Below, in pieces: positions 36,402 through 45,875 of a stretch of DNA of 64,000 bases (its first letter is position 1; every line of letters begins with the position of its first letter). Origin of the DNA: Inquilinus sp042743185 (GTDB lineage: Bacteria; Pseudomonadota; Alphaproteobacteria; DSM-16000; Inquilinaceae); assembly GCF_042743185.1 (NCBI RefSeq), contig NZ_JBHYMS010000002.1, forward strand, positions 62,001 to 126,000. Reading direction: 5' to 3'. The position numbers were made by a program, and so were the translations under genes. The notes beneath the pieces were generated by a model, which searched no databases, had not been told where the DNA came from, and saw nothing but the letters and a program-made list of their open reading frames with translations.

Positions 36402-36839
36402 ATGGCGGCTCTCTATCCCTGGATCAAGGCGCTCCACGTCTTCTTCGTGATCTCCTGGATGGCCGGGCTGCTCTACCTGCCGCGGCTGTTCGTCTACCAC
36501 TCCCAGACCACGCCGGGGACGCCGGAATACGAGCGCTTCGGGGTGATGGAGCGGCGGCTGATGCGCGGCATCATGCTGCCCTCGGCGGTGCTGACCTGGG
36601 TGTTCGGCATCGCCATGCTGTGGCTGACCGACTGGGCCTTCTTCGCCGAGGGCTGGCTGCATGTGAAGCTGACGGGGGTTGTCATCCTGACCGTGCTGCA
36701 CCACATGTGCATCCGGTGGCGCCGCGGTTTCGCCGAGGGCCGCAACCCCCACACCGAGCGCTTCTACCGCATCGTCAACGAAGTGCCGGCGCTGCTGTTG
36801 CTGGTCATCCTGGTCATGGTGATCGTGCGGCCGTTCTGA
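36402..36839 (+). CDS. hemJ: protoporphyrinogen IX oxidase HemJ
   Basis: A 145-residue membrane protein with four predicted helices. It starts MAALYPWIKALHVFFVISWM, with the conserved His of HemJ, and has WLHVKLTGVVILTVLHHMCI with the conserved Lys and His. HemJ replaces HemG/HemY in many alphaproteobacteria. I chose the ATG at 36402 with a gagg-type site. A GTG at 36369 within hemH is the alternative. With hemE and hemH it completes three late heme steps. Confidence 0.93.
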   Translation: MAALYPWIKALHVFFVISWMAGLLYLPRLFVYHSQTTPGTPEYERFGVMERRLMRGIMLPSAVLTWVFGIAMLWLTDWAFFAEGWLHVKLTGVVILTVLHHMCIRWRRGFAEGRNPHTERFYRIVNEVPALLLLVILVMVIVRPF

Positions 36840-36851
36840 CGGAGCACGCGG

Positions 36852-37280
36852 TCAGTACAGCCTGCCGAACCAGCTGGTGATGTCGAAGAAGATCGACCGA
36901 CGCTGCCCGGCGGCGTTCGCCAGATCCAACTGGTCGTAGACGCGGCTCCCCGGGTTGACCAGCGCTTGGCCGCAGACGGCCCAACCGGGCAGGTGTCGGG
37001 CGACATACGCGTATTCGGAGTCGACGCCGCTCTCCTCCGTGAGAGCACCTTCGGTGACGATCACCGTCTCCAGCCGGTCCCCCGGGCCGCCGGAGTATCG
37101 ATAGTCACCGGGCCGATCGCGCGGCGTGCGGCATTCGGCATGTCTCAGGCTCGCGACGACGTCGCCAGGCTGCGGCGTCGCGTGCATCGTGATCGTGGAT
37201 CCGGCCGGCTTTTGCTGCGACGTGTTGCAGCCGGCCAAGCCAAGCGCGGCCGCGACCGCCAGAACGACGGCGTTCCTCAT
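36852..37280 (-). CDS. hypothetical lipoprotein
   Basis: A 142-residue protein, MRNAVVLAVAAALGLAGCNT, with a lipobox LAGC and a following mature part without a recognised domain. Four cysteines in total are visible, two of them in the mature chain (ECRTPRD, WAVCGQ). A Shine-Dalgarno (gaggggat) precedes the ATG at 37280. The gene lies on the opposite strand between hemJ and rho, so it is not part of either operon. The function is unknown. Confidence 0.75.
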   Translation of the reverse strand: MRNAVVLAVAAALGLAGCNTSQQKPAGSTITMHATPQPGDVVASLRHAECRTPRDRPGDYRYSGGPGDRLETVIVTEGALTEESGVDSEYAYVARHLPGWAVCGQALVNPGSRVYDQLDLANAAGQRRSIFFDITSWFGRLY

Positions 37281-37384
37281 CAGAAAATCCCCTCCCGACA
37301 ATGAATCGACTATGTCCCATCCCTCGATAAATCCTCCCGCTTCTGCGGCGGCGGCGCAATATGCCGCCGGACGCGGCAGCACGA

Positions 37385-37413
37385 TTGACTTGCGGCAAGT
37401 CATTCGATAACCA
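37385..37413 (+). promoter_or_regulatory. candidate rho promoter with palindromic operator
   Basis: ttgact (37385-37390) overlaps a perfect palindrome gacttgc-g-gcaagtc (37387-37401). An imperfect -10-like ataacc lies at 37407-37412. It sits about 145 bp upstream of the rho start and leaves a leader of about 140 nt, in which Rho autoregulation could act. The -10 is weak, so this is tentative. Confidence 0.4.
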
Positions 37414-37557
37414 TCTCGTGTTCTCAGCGGTCATCCGGGGCTCATTCGAAGCGCCGGCGCGGTCGAGCCCTTCGTGCCGTGGACCGAGGCTTCCAGCGAG
37501 ACACCAATCCGAAGACGCCGCGCCGCCGGCGCTCTGTCCACGCCCATCAGGGTCCCC

Positions 37558-38814
<1,257 letters not shown>

Positions 38815-38838
38815 CGCCTTCGGGCATCGTCAGCGAAG

Positions 38839-38868
38839 GGCCGCCGGTCGCAGGATCGGCGGCCTTTT
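38839..38868 (+). terminator. terminator after rho
   Basis: ggccgccg (38839-38846) pairs with cggcggcc (38857-38864) over a 10-nt loop, followed by tttt. The short T-run makes it moderately convincing. Confidence 0.75.
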
Positions 38869-38956
38869 GCGTTTCATGGCAGCGCTGCGGCCCGGCCCGG
38901 TTGACCGGGCGCGCGCCCGACCCAACTTGCCGGTCACGACCAGCATGGGGATCGGC

Positions 38957-39322
38957 ATGGCCAAGCTTCGTTCCAGCCTCGCTCTCGTCCTGGCGCTGCC
39001 GGGCTGCGCCGGCCTGATCCCGCCCTCGGCGACGCCCGATCCGGCACTGGCCGAGAAGGTCCGCGGCCTGATGGGAGACGACGCCTGCTCCGGCCGCGTC
39101 GCCGGCGCCCTGGCGGCCTATCGCCTCACGGCCGACGGCATCTCCAGCATCGAGATCGCGCCGGTGACGCCCGGCTCTCCGACCGAGTACAGCTTGGCGG
39201 CGCGCCAGGCCTGGGTCCGGCAGCCGGGCCAGCCCGGCGCGATCGTGGTCCAGTACGATCCGCGGGGCTGCCGGGTCGCCCAGGTCTATGCCCGCGACGG
39301 CGGGACGCTGCCGGCGATCTGA
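38957..39322 (+). CDS. hypothetical lipoprotein
   Basis: A 121-residue protein, MAKLRSSLALVLALPGCAGL. A signal peptide ends at a lipobox-like LPGC (the Pro is unusual). The rest, including RGLMGDDACSGRVAGALAAY and QYDPRGCRVAQVYARDGG, matches no family I know. Two mature cysteines may pair. I chose the ATG at 38957. An ATG at 38945 is close. It lies alone between rho and the convergent efflux gene. Confidence 0.68.
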   Translation: MAKLRSSLALVLALPGCAGLIPPSATPDPALAEKVRGLMGDDACSGRVAGALAAYRLTADGISSIEIAPVTPGSPTEYSLAARQAWVRQPGQPGAIVVQYDPRGCRVAQVYARDGGTLPAI

Positions 39323-39325
39323 CGT

Positions 39326-40933
39326 TCAGTGTCCGCCGCCACCGCCGCCGGGCCCGGCCGGCTTCGGCGCGCGCAGCAGCGGCATCAGCAGCAGCCCGGC
39401 GTAGAACAGGAGCGCCATCAGCAGGAAGCAGTCGGCGAAGGTCAGCACCTGGGCCTGCTTCAGCACCATGTTGTCCAGCATCTTCACCGCGGCGAGATCC
39501 GGGTTGCCGAGGCCGGCCGAGGTGAACATCTGGCTGAAATTGTCGACCGTCGCCTGGACCTGCGGGTTGGTCAGGGTGACATGCTCGGCGATGCGCGAGC
39601 CGTGCAGCGCCGCCCGGTCGATCATCACCGTGTTGATGCCGGCAAGGCCGAAGGCGCCGCCGAGATTGCGCATCAGGTTGTAGAGGCCGGATGCGTTCTT
39701 GATCTTGTCGGGCGGCAGGGTGCCGAGCGCCAGCGTGTTGATCGGCAGGAACAGCAGCATCAGCGACACGCCGCGGACCGCCTGCGGCCAGAACAGCTCC
39801 CAGAAGCTCCAATCGGCGGTGATCCAGGTCATCATGTAGACCCCGGTGCCGAAGGCGACGAGGCCGATGCCGAGCATCAGCCGCAGGTCCAGCTTCTTCG
39901 ACAGCATGCCGGCCAGCGGCGCCGAGATGAACTGGAACACGCCGGTGACGAACATGATCTCGCCGATCTGCAGGCTGTTCAGGCCGCGCACCCGGGCCAG
40001 GAACAGGGGCACGATGTAGACGGCGCCGTAGAGGCCGACGCCGATGATCAGGCTGTACATGCAGCCGAGCGAGAAGTTGCGGTCGGCGAAAGCGCGCAGG
40101 TCGACGATCGGGTTCCGCGCGCTCAGCACCCGGGCGAAGAAGGCGATCCCGGCCAGCGTCCCGATCACGGCGAAGGTGAAGATCGACCGGTCCTCGAACC
40201 AGTCCCAGCGCGGTCCCTCCTCGAACACGTATTCGAGGCTGCCGAGGAACAGCGCCATCAGCGCCAGCCCGGCGAAATCGAAGCCCTTGAGCAGCTCGAG
40301 GTTCGGCTTGTCGAACTTGACCAGGAACCACACCCCGGTGGTCACCAGCACGCCCGGGATGATGTTGATCAGGAACAGCCAGTGCCAGGAGAAGGCCTGG
40401 GTCAGATAGCCGCCGAGGGTCGGCCCGATGGTCGGCGCCATGGTCGCGACCAGGCCGATCAGCACCGAGATGCCGGCCCGCCGCTCGGGCGGGAACAGGA
40501 TGAAGGAGGCGGCGAAGACGGTCGGGATCATCGCCCCGCCGAGGAAGCCCTGCAACGCCCGGAACACGATCATCGATTCGATGTTCCAGGCCAGGGCGCA
40601 GGCCAGGCTGGACAGGGTGAAGCTGGCCGCGGAGATGACGTAGAGGATCCGGGTCGACAGCAGGCGGGAGAGGAACCCCGAGAGCGGGATCATCACCACT
40701 TCGGCGATCAGATAGGCGGTCTGCACCCAGCTGATCTCGTCCGGGCTGGCCGCGAGGCCGGCCTGGATCTCGCTGATCGAGCTGGAGACGATCTGGATGT
40801 CCAGGATCGCCATGAACATGCCGACGACCATGATGAAGAACCCGATCGTCTCGCGCGTGCCGGCGCCGGCACGCTTCGGCGCCGCCGGCCCGATGGCTGG
40901 GGCCGGCAGCGCGTCCGCGGTGGTGGTGCTCAC
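39326..40933 (-). CDS. emrB: DHA2-family MFS multidrug transporter (EmrB/QacA type)
   Basis: A 535-residue membrane protein with a pattern of 14 helices. Motifs include IQIVSSSISEIQAGLAAS near helix 1, SWVQTAYLIAEVVMIPLSGF and FRALQGFLGGAMIPTVFA (motif A/C region), and ATMAPTIGPTLGGYLTQAFS. It exports drugs with proton exchange. The GTG start at 40933 overlaps the emrA stop (GTGA), so the pump and its periplasmic adaptor are coupled. The C-terminal glycine run is unusual but harmless. Confidence 0.93.
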   Translation of the reverse strand: MSTTTADALPAPAIGPAAPKRAGAGTRETIGFFIMVVGMFMAILDIQIVSSSISEIQAGLAASPDEISWVQTAYLIAEVVMIPLSGFLSRLLSTRILYVISAASFTLSSLACALAWNIESMIVFRALQGFLGGAMIPTVFAASFILFPPERRAGISVLIGLVATMAPTIGPTLGGYLTQAFSWHWLFLINIIPGVLVTTGVWFLVKFDKPNLELLKGFDFAGLALMALFLGSLEYVFEEGPRWDWFEDRSIFTFAVIGTLAGIAFFARVLSARNPIVDLRAFADRNFSLGCMYSLIIGVGLYGAVYIVPLFLARVRGLNSLQIGEIMFVTGVFQFISAPLAGMLSKKLDLRLMLGIGLVAFGTGVYMMTWITADWSFWELFWPQAVRGVSLMLLFLPINTLALGTLPPDKIKNASGLYNLMRNLGGAFGLAGINTVMIDRAALHGSRIAEHVTLTNPQVQATVDNFSQMFTSAGLGNPDLAAVKMLDNMVLKQAQVLTFADCFLLMALLFYAGLLLMPLLRAPKPAGPGGGGGGH

Positions 40934-42018
40934 CGCCGGAACTCGGCGGCCATGGCGGCGCCGAAGATGCCGCTGGCCAGGAGCGGGCCGGTGCCCTCCT
41001 CGCGCGTGTCGACCGCGACGCCGACCGACAGGCCGGGGCGCAGCAGGCCGCTCAGCTGGTTGTCGGCCGGCACCGCGATGCGCACCGGCACGCGCTGCAC
41101 GATCTTGGTGAAGTTGCCGGTCGCGTTCTCCGGCGGCAGCAGGCTGAACTCGGCGCCGCTGGCCGGCGCGAAGCTCTCGACCTTGCCGGTCAGCGACTTG
41201 CCCGGGAAGGCGTCGACCGACAGCGTCACCGTCTGGCCGACCCGCATCTCGGCCAGCTGCGTCTCCTTGAAGTTGGCGACGACATAGACGCTGGGCAGCG
41301 GTACGACGGACAGAAGCTGCGTGCCCGGCCGGACATACTGCCCGACCTCGACCCCCTTGTTGCCGACGACGCCGTCGACCGGGGCGTGGATCACGGTGCG
41401 GTCGAGGCTGATCTGGGCCAGGTCGACCGACGCGGTCAGCCTTTCGATCTGGGCCTGGGCCTGGCGGTGCTGCGCCTGCAGGATCGCGGTCTGGCCCTGC
41501 TGGTTGGTCAGCGCCGCCTGGGCGCTGGCGAGGGCCGCGGCGTCGCGCTTGTGCTCGGTGTCGGCGGTCTCGAAGGCCTGCTGGCTGCCGTTGCGCGTCT
41601 CCCACAGCCGCCGTGCCCGCTCCAGGTCGTTGCCGGCCTGGGCCAGGGTCGCGGTCGCCTGGTCGACGCTGGCCTTGGCCTGGGCGATCATCGAATCCTG
41701 CAGCGCCAGCTGCTGCTCGATCGAGGCCAGCGTCGCAGCTTGGGCCGACAGCTCGGCCTTCGCCTGCGCCAGCTGGGCGCGGTAGTCGCGGTCGTCGATC
41801 CGGATCAGCGGGTCGCCCGCCTTCACCATCTGGTTGTCGGTGACCAGCACCGCGACCACCGCGCCCTCGACCTGCGGGCTGAGCGTGGTGGTGTCGCTCT
41901 GCACATAGGCGTTGTCGGTGGTCTCGAAGAACCGGTCGACGGTCCACCACCGGTAGCCGAAAAAGCCGGCGGCGGCGATGGCGGCCACGGCCGCGATGAT
42001 GATGATGGGCTTGCGCAT
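40930..42018 (-). CDS. emrA: HlyD/EmrA-type membrane fusion protein
   Basis: A 362-residue periplasmic adaptor. It starts MRKPIIIIAAVAAIAAAGFF (a membrane anchor), followed by the lipoyl/barrel-sandwich motif TDNAYVQSDTTTLSPQVEGA, a long coiled-coil hairpin rich in Ala and Gln (about residues 80-200), and the second lipoyl half VIHAPVDGVVGNKGVEVGQY. It links the EmrB-like pump to an outer-membrane channel, which is not in the window. It is divergent from a TetR gene across shared operators. Confidence 0.93.
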   Translation of the reverse strand: MRKPIIIIAAVAAIAAAGFFGYRWWTVDRFFETTDNAYVQSDTTTLSPQVEGAVVAVLVTDNQMVKAGDPLIRIDDRDYRAQLAQAKAELSAQAATLASIEQQLALQDSMIAQAKASVDQATATLAQAGNDLERARRLWETRNGSQQAFETADTEHKRDAAALASAQAALTNQQGQTAILQAQHRQAQAQIERLTASVDLAQISLDRTVIHAPVDGVVGNKGVEVGQYVRPGTQLLSVVPLPSVYVVANFKETQLAEMRVGQTVTLSVDAFPGKSLTGKVESFAPASGAEFSLLPPENATGNFTKIVQRVPVRIAVPADNQLSGLLRPGLSVGVAVDTREEGTGPLLASGIFGAAMAAEFRR

Positions 42019-42035
42019 GGGGGCAACCGAGGTGT

Positions 42036-42115
42036 GAACTAAACCGTTCAGTCTTGTTGCCGGAAGGTGCGTTTTGCCCTATCTCTTGTCAAGACGAAAC
42101 TGAACGGTTCAGTTT
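42036..42115. promoter_or_regulatory. two TetR-type operators between emrA and tetR
   Basis: O1 at 42097-42115 is a perfect 19-bp palindrome, aaactgaac-g-gttcagttt. O2 at 42036-42054 matches it at 15 of 19 positions and shares the gttcagt half-site. They flank the divergent promoter region of the emrAB-type operon and the regulator, as expected for a repressor that controls both. Confidence 0.8.
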
Positions 42116-42143
42116 AGCGCGATCTTTCCGTATCCATGTGCCG

Positions 42144-42788
42144 ATGACCTGTCCTTTCACCGAGGCGCTTCCGCCGCCAGCCGCCGCCAGCCGGAAGCCG
42201 GCCCAGATCCTGAAGGCGGCGTACGGCGTCTTCCTGGAGCAGGGCTACGGCGCCGCCAGCATGGATGCGATCGCGCGCGAGGCCGGTGTGTCCAAGGCCA
42301 CGCTCTACGCCCATTTCGCCGGCAAGGAGGAGCTGTTCGCGGCCATCGTCGGCAGTGCCTGCCTGGCATTCGAGCGGCTGGCGGCGATGTCGCCGCCGCC
42401 GGACGACCTGCGCGCCGCGCTGATGGAGGCCGGCGGCACGCTGCTGCGCTTCATCCTCCACCCCGACGTCATCAAGGTGTACCGCAGCGTGCTGGCGGAA
42501 GCGGCCCGGTTCCCGGACCTCGGCCGGGCGATGTACGAGGCCGGCCCGGGCCAGGGCAAGGCGCATCTGACGACGTTCTTCGCCGCCGCCAACGCCCGCG
42601 GCGTCCTGGCGGTGCCGGACCCGGAGCTGGCGGCCGAGCAGTTCGGCGCCATGATCCTCGGCCACATGAAGATGCGGCTCGAGCTCGGCATCGAGACCCC
42701 GAGCGAGGAGCGGATCGAGCGCGGCCTCAGGAGCGGCGTCGACGCCTTCCTCCGCGCCTACGCCGTCCCGGCCGCGGCGGTGCCGTAA
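42144..42788 (+). CDS. TetR/AcrR-family transcriptional repressor
   Basis: A 214-residue regulator. The N-terminal HTH is AAYGVFLEQGYGAASMDAIA, then REAGVSKATLYAHFAGKEEL. A C-terminal ligand domain follows (EAARFPDLGRAMYEAGPGQG). I chose the ATG at 42144, just after the O1 palindrome. It most likely represses the divergent efflux genes. The inducing compound is unknown. Confidence 0.9.
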   Translation: MTCPFTEALPPPAAASRKPAQILKAAYGVFLEQGYGAASMDAIAREAGVSKATLYAHFAGKEELFAAIVGSACLAFERLAAMSPPPDDLRAALMEAGGTLLRFILHPDVIKVYRSVLAEAARFPDLGRAMYEAGPGQGKAHLTTFFAAANARGVLAVPDPELAAEQFGAMILGHMKMRLELGIETPSEERIERGLRSGVDAFLRAYAVPAAAVP

Positions 42789-42814
42789 GAGGATCGACTG
42801 CCTGCTTTTCGCGT

Positions 42815-42838
42815 GCCTCTCCCGTTTACGGGAGAGGC
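42815..42838. repeat. palindrome between tetR and qor
   Basis: A 10-bp perfect stem gcctctcccg (42815-42824) / cgggagaggc (42829-42838) with a ttta loop. It lies in the gap between convergent genes and has no T-run in either direction. It could be an extragenic palindromic element. Confidence 0.6.
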
Positions 42839-42861
42839 AACGCAATAGTCCGGAGCGGGCT

Positions 42862-43836
42862 CTAAGGCAGCAGCACCGTCGAGCCCGTCGTCTTCCGCGC
42901 CTCCAGGTCGCGATGGGCCTGGGCGGCCTCGCGCAGCGGATAGGTCTGGGCGATCGAGATCTTCACTGCGCCCTTGGCCACCACGTCGAACAGCTCCGCC
43001 GCCGCGGCCTCGTATTCCGGCCGGGTGGCGATGTAGCTGCCCAGCGTCGGCCGGGTCAGATACAGCGACCCCTTCTGCGACAGCACCAGCGGGCTGATCG
43101 GCGCCACGGGGCCGGAGGCGTTGCCGAAGGTCACCATCATGCCGCGCGGCGACAGGCAGTCGAGCGAGCCCTCGAAGGTGGTCTTGCCGACGCCGTCATA
43201 GACCACCGGCACCCCCTTGCCGCCGGTGATGGCGCGGACGCGGGAGACGAAATCCTCGGTCGAATAGTCGATCACATGGTCGCAGCCGGCGGCCCTGGCC
43301 AAGGCCACCTTCTCCGTCCCGCCGGCGGTGCCGATCACGGTGGCGCCGAGATGCTTGGCCCATTGGCAGGCGATCTGGCCGACGCCGCCGGCGGCGGCGT
43401 GGAACAGGATGGTCTGGCCCGGCACGACCTGGAAGGTGCGGCGCAGCAGGTACCAGGCGGTCAGCCCCTTCAGCATGATCGCCGCCGCCGTGCGGTCGGT
43501 GACCCCGTCCGGGATCTTCACCACCTTCTCGGCCGGGATCACCCGCTCCTCGGCATAGCTGCCGGTCGGGCCGTTGCCGTAGGCGACCCGGTCGCCGGGC
43601 TTGAAGCCGGCGGCATCGGAGCCGACCGCGACGATCTCCCCGGCCGCCTCCTGGCCCAGGACCAGCGGCAGCTGCGCCTTGTAGAGGCCGCCGCGGATAT
43701 AGGTGTCGATGTAGTTCAGCCCCACGGCGGTGTGTCGGATCCGGATCTCGCCGGGGCCGGGCGCCGGCACGTCGACCGGCTCCCAGCGCATCGTGTCGGG
43801 GCCGCCGTTCTCGTGGATGCGGATGGCGTGGACCAT
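42862..43836 (-). CDS. quinone oxidoreductase / NADPH:quinone reductase (zinc-free MDR family)
   Basis: A 324-residue medium-chain reductase. It shows RHTAVGLNYIDTYIRGGLYK, then HAAAGGVGQIACQWAKHLGA with the NADPH-binding GGVGQ, and DYSTEDFVSRVRAITGGKGV. The pattern matches E. coli QorA. It starts at ATG 43836, 8 nt after the dienelactone hydrolase gene, so they are one operon. Only the last residues, STVLLP, lie near the palindrome. Confidence 0.93.
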   Translation of the reverse strand: MVHAIRIHENGGPDTMRWEPVDVPAPGPGEIRIRHTAVGLNYIDTYIRGGLYKAQLPLVLGQEAAGEIVAVGSDAAGFKPGDRVAYGNGPTGSYAEERVIPAEKVVKIPDGVTDRTAAAIMLKGLTAWYLLRRTFQVVPGQTILFHAAAGGVGQIACQWAKHLGATVIGTAGGTEKVALARAAGCDHVIDYSTEDFVSRVRAITGGKGVPVVYDGVGKTTFEGSLDCLSPRGMMVTFGNASGPVAPISPLVLSQKGSLYLTRPTLGSYIATRPEYEAAAAELFDVVAKGAVKISIAQTYPLREAAQAHRDLEARKTTGSTVLLP

Positions 43837-43844
43837 GGGTTCCC

Positions 43845-44540
43845 TCAGCCGAGATGGGTTTTCAGGAAGGCGGCGGTGCGGTCGTTCGCCAGCGTGGCGC
43901 CGGCGGCGTCGTAATGCTCGCCGCCGACGCGGGCGAAGGCGTGGTCGAGGCCGGGATAGGCGTGCACCGTGACCGTCGGCAGCGACGCCATGCGGGCGCG
44001 GATCTGGTCCTGCGCCTCGGGCGGAACGAAGCGGTCCTTCTCGGCGATGTGCAGCATCAGCGGCCGGGTGATGGCGCTGGCCTCGCCCAGAAGCTTGTCG
44101 AGGCCGACGCCGTAATAGCTGACGGCGCAGTCGGCGTCGGAGCGGGTGGCCATCAGGAAGGCCAGGCGGCCGCCCAGGCAGTAGCCGAGCGCGCCGGCGC
44201 GGCCGGTGCATTCCGGCAGGTCGCGCAGCGCCGCCAGCGAGGCGATCAGGTCCTCGACGCCGGCGGTCTCGTTGAAGCCGTTGAACAGGGCGAAGGCCTT
44301 GTCCCACTCGGCCTGCGACTTGTCGGTGATGTCGACGCCGGGCTCCTGCCGCCAGAACAGGTCGGGGCACAGGGCGACGTAGCCCTGGGCGGCGAGATCG
44401 TCGCAGATCTGGCGCATCACCGCGTTGACGCCGAAGATCTCCTGGATGACGAGTATGCCCGGCCCCGAGCCCGAGGCCGGCCGCGCGAGATACGCGTTGA
44501 AGCGGCCGCCATCGGCAGCGGTGATGGTGACTGTCGCCAT
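43845..44540 (-). CDS. dienelactone hydrolase family protein
   Basis: A 231-residue alpha/beta hydrolase with the Cys nucleophile in GALGYCLGGRLAF, and the Asp and His in AEKDRFVPPEAQD and GLDHAFARVGG. These match the DLH family. Substrate specificity is not given by the sequence. It lies immediately upstream of the quinone reductase gene. The ATG at 44540 (MATVTITAADGGRF) is preceded by gggag. Confidence 0.92.
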   Translation of the reverse strand: MATVTITAADGGRFNAYLARPASGSGPGILVIQEIFGVNAVMRQICDDLAAQGYVALCPDLFWRQEPGVDITDKSQAEWDKAFALFNGFNETAGVEDLIASLAALRDLPECTGRAGALGYCLGGRLAFLMATRSDADCAVSYYGVGLDKLLGEASAITRPLMLHIAEKDRFVPPEAQDQIRARMASLPTVTVHAYPGLDHAFARVGGEHYDAAGATLANDRTAAFLKTHLG

Positions 44541-44646
44541 GGAGTCGCTCTCCCTCGAGCGTTGCGGTGGACGAAGCAATCGAAGCAAACGGGGTGGACG
44601 ATAACCGGAGCCCGGCGGGCTTGTCACGGCGGGCCGAGCGACCCCG

Positions 44647-44669
44647 CTGCGGGCAGCTTGCGCCCGCAG
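44647..44669. other. hairpin downstream of the VapC45-like gene
   Basis: ctgcgggc (44647-44654) pairs with gcccgcag (44662-44669) over a 7-nt loop, located 3 bp after the toxin stop on its 3' side. There is no T-run, so it may be an mRNA-end stabiliser or a weak terminator. Confidence 0.4.
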
Positions 44670-44672
44670 GGA

Positions 44673-45080
44673 CTACAGAGAGAGTTGTTTGAACTTCCCC
44701 GAAAAGTTGATGCTCATTTCGAACAAAACCGGCGGGTCGAACCGGGACATGGTTTCAAGCAGATTGGGCCATTGATGGACGATGACCGCGCAGCACCGGT
44801 GCATCGGCGTCTTCTGATAAGCCGCCGCAAGGACGACGCCTTTCAACCTTGCTTGGCTGAATGCAAACCGCTCGGGCTTGTTTCGGTGGATGCGATGGTC
44901 GCCGGTGACGGTGATCCAGTCACCCCGATCCGCAGCCAGATACTCCATCCATTGGATATCGGTCGGATGACTGAGCGGCAGGTCGCGAATGTGGATGGCG
45001 GTATGACCCCAGTTGCTGATGAAGCCGTGAAGCGTGCTGGCCATCACGGGCGAGGTGCAGTTGTCGAACAGGACCTTCAT
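44673..45080 (-). CDS. PIN-like toxin (VapC45-like)
   Basis: A 135-residue protein, MKVLFDNCTSPVMASTLHGF, with acidic residues in the PIN-like active-site positions (LFDNCTS, RGDWITVTGDHRI). The order D-N-C, the phrase ITVTGDHRIHRNKPERFA and the length match the VapC45 PIN-like group. Base composition is lower in GC than neighbours. The start at 45080 overlaps the antitoxin stop by ATGA. Together they look like a type II toxin-antitoxin module. Confidence 0.75.
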   Translation of the reverse strand: MKVLFDNCTSPVMASTLHGFISNWGHTAIHIRDLPLSHPTDIQWMEYLAADRGDWITVTGDHRIHRNKPERFAFSQARLKGVVLAAAYQKTPMHRCCAVIVHQWPNLLETMSRFDPPVLFEMSINFSGKFKQLSL

Positions 45081-45766
45081 GCAGCTCGCTGAAGCAGGGC
45101 CGTTTCGAAATCGGCGGCTCTCCTTACGGCGGACGGCTTGACCTGCCAGGCGCGCGCTGCGGCCTCGATACCACCTTCGGCCTGAAGTGCCGCGGCCAGT
45201 GTGGTGGTCGGTACACCAGACTCCTCGTCGATCGGCTGGCCGAAGGACCGGGCGGGATCGACGACGATGCCCTTGGCGCGCGTTGCCGGCCACCACCGCC
45301 CGGGTGCAATGCCGTCGAAATCGACGTCGGCCAGACTCTGCTCGATGATCTTCTGGAAGGCATATTGTTTGCGGAAGATGTCGACGAGTTGGGTGCCGCC
45401 ATCCTCGCGCACGATCTCGAGGAAGATAGCCCGCCCGTCGGTTTTGAACTTCTTCGTGGACAACGGCCTCTCGTCATCCACCAGCCTGGACGCCTCACTG
45501 ATGGCACGGCGAATGGCGATGGCGCTCACGCCCCTTTCCATGAAGGCATGCGCCGTCCGCATCTCCATCAGATCCCGGAATCCGAGATAGACGCGATCAT
45601 CGTCCAGATCGATCTGGGGCCGCCAGAGCGGTTCATAGTGCTTGCCCCTGATCGAGTGGCCCTTGAGCCACCGGCTGATCTTGCCGGCGGGCACGCGGAT
45701 CAAGCGTTCGGCATCCGATGGTGTGTAGAGGCCGATTCCGAGAAGGGTCGATGAGGTCAAAGCCAC
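45077..45766 (-). CDS. VapB45-like antitoxin with DUF433-type region
   Basis: A 229-residue protein, MALTSSTLLGIGLYTPSDAE. The N-terminal MerR-like/HTH region (LIRVPAGKISRWLKGHSIRG) is followed by a mid part (YLGFRDLMEMRTAHAFMERG) and a C-terminal DUF433-like repeat (ARAWQVKPSAVRRAADFETA). This layout is that of VapB45-type antitoxins paired with VapC45. It precedes the toxin with a 4-nt overlap. The promoter lies in the 109-bp gap before ogt. Confidence 0.75.
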   Translation of the reverse strand: MALTSSTLLGIGLYTPSDAERLIRVPAGKISRWLKGHSIRGKHYEPLWRPQIDLDDDRVYLGFRDLMEMRTAHAFMERGVSAIAIRRAISEASRLVDDERPLSTKKFKTDGRAIFLEIVREDGGTQLVDIFRKQYAFQKIIEQSLADVDFDGIAPGRWWPATRAKGIVVDPARSFGQPIDEESGVPTTTLAAALQAEGGIEAAARAWQVKPSAVRRAADFETALLQRAA

Positions 45767-45875
45767 CTCCGCCCATGCTTACTGCAAGGCGCGATTCCGC
45801 GAATCAAGCGCGGCGACCGTCGCCAGCCGCCGCTTTCATCTGCGATTCTAACACAATGTTTCCTGATTGTTCCTG

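Noticed and set aside
42815..42838. Terminator between tetR and qor
   Set aside because: The stem is strong but there is no T-run in either direction, so I list it only as a palindrome.
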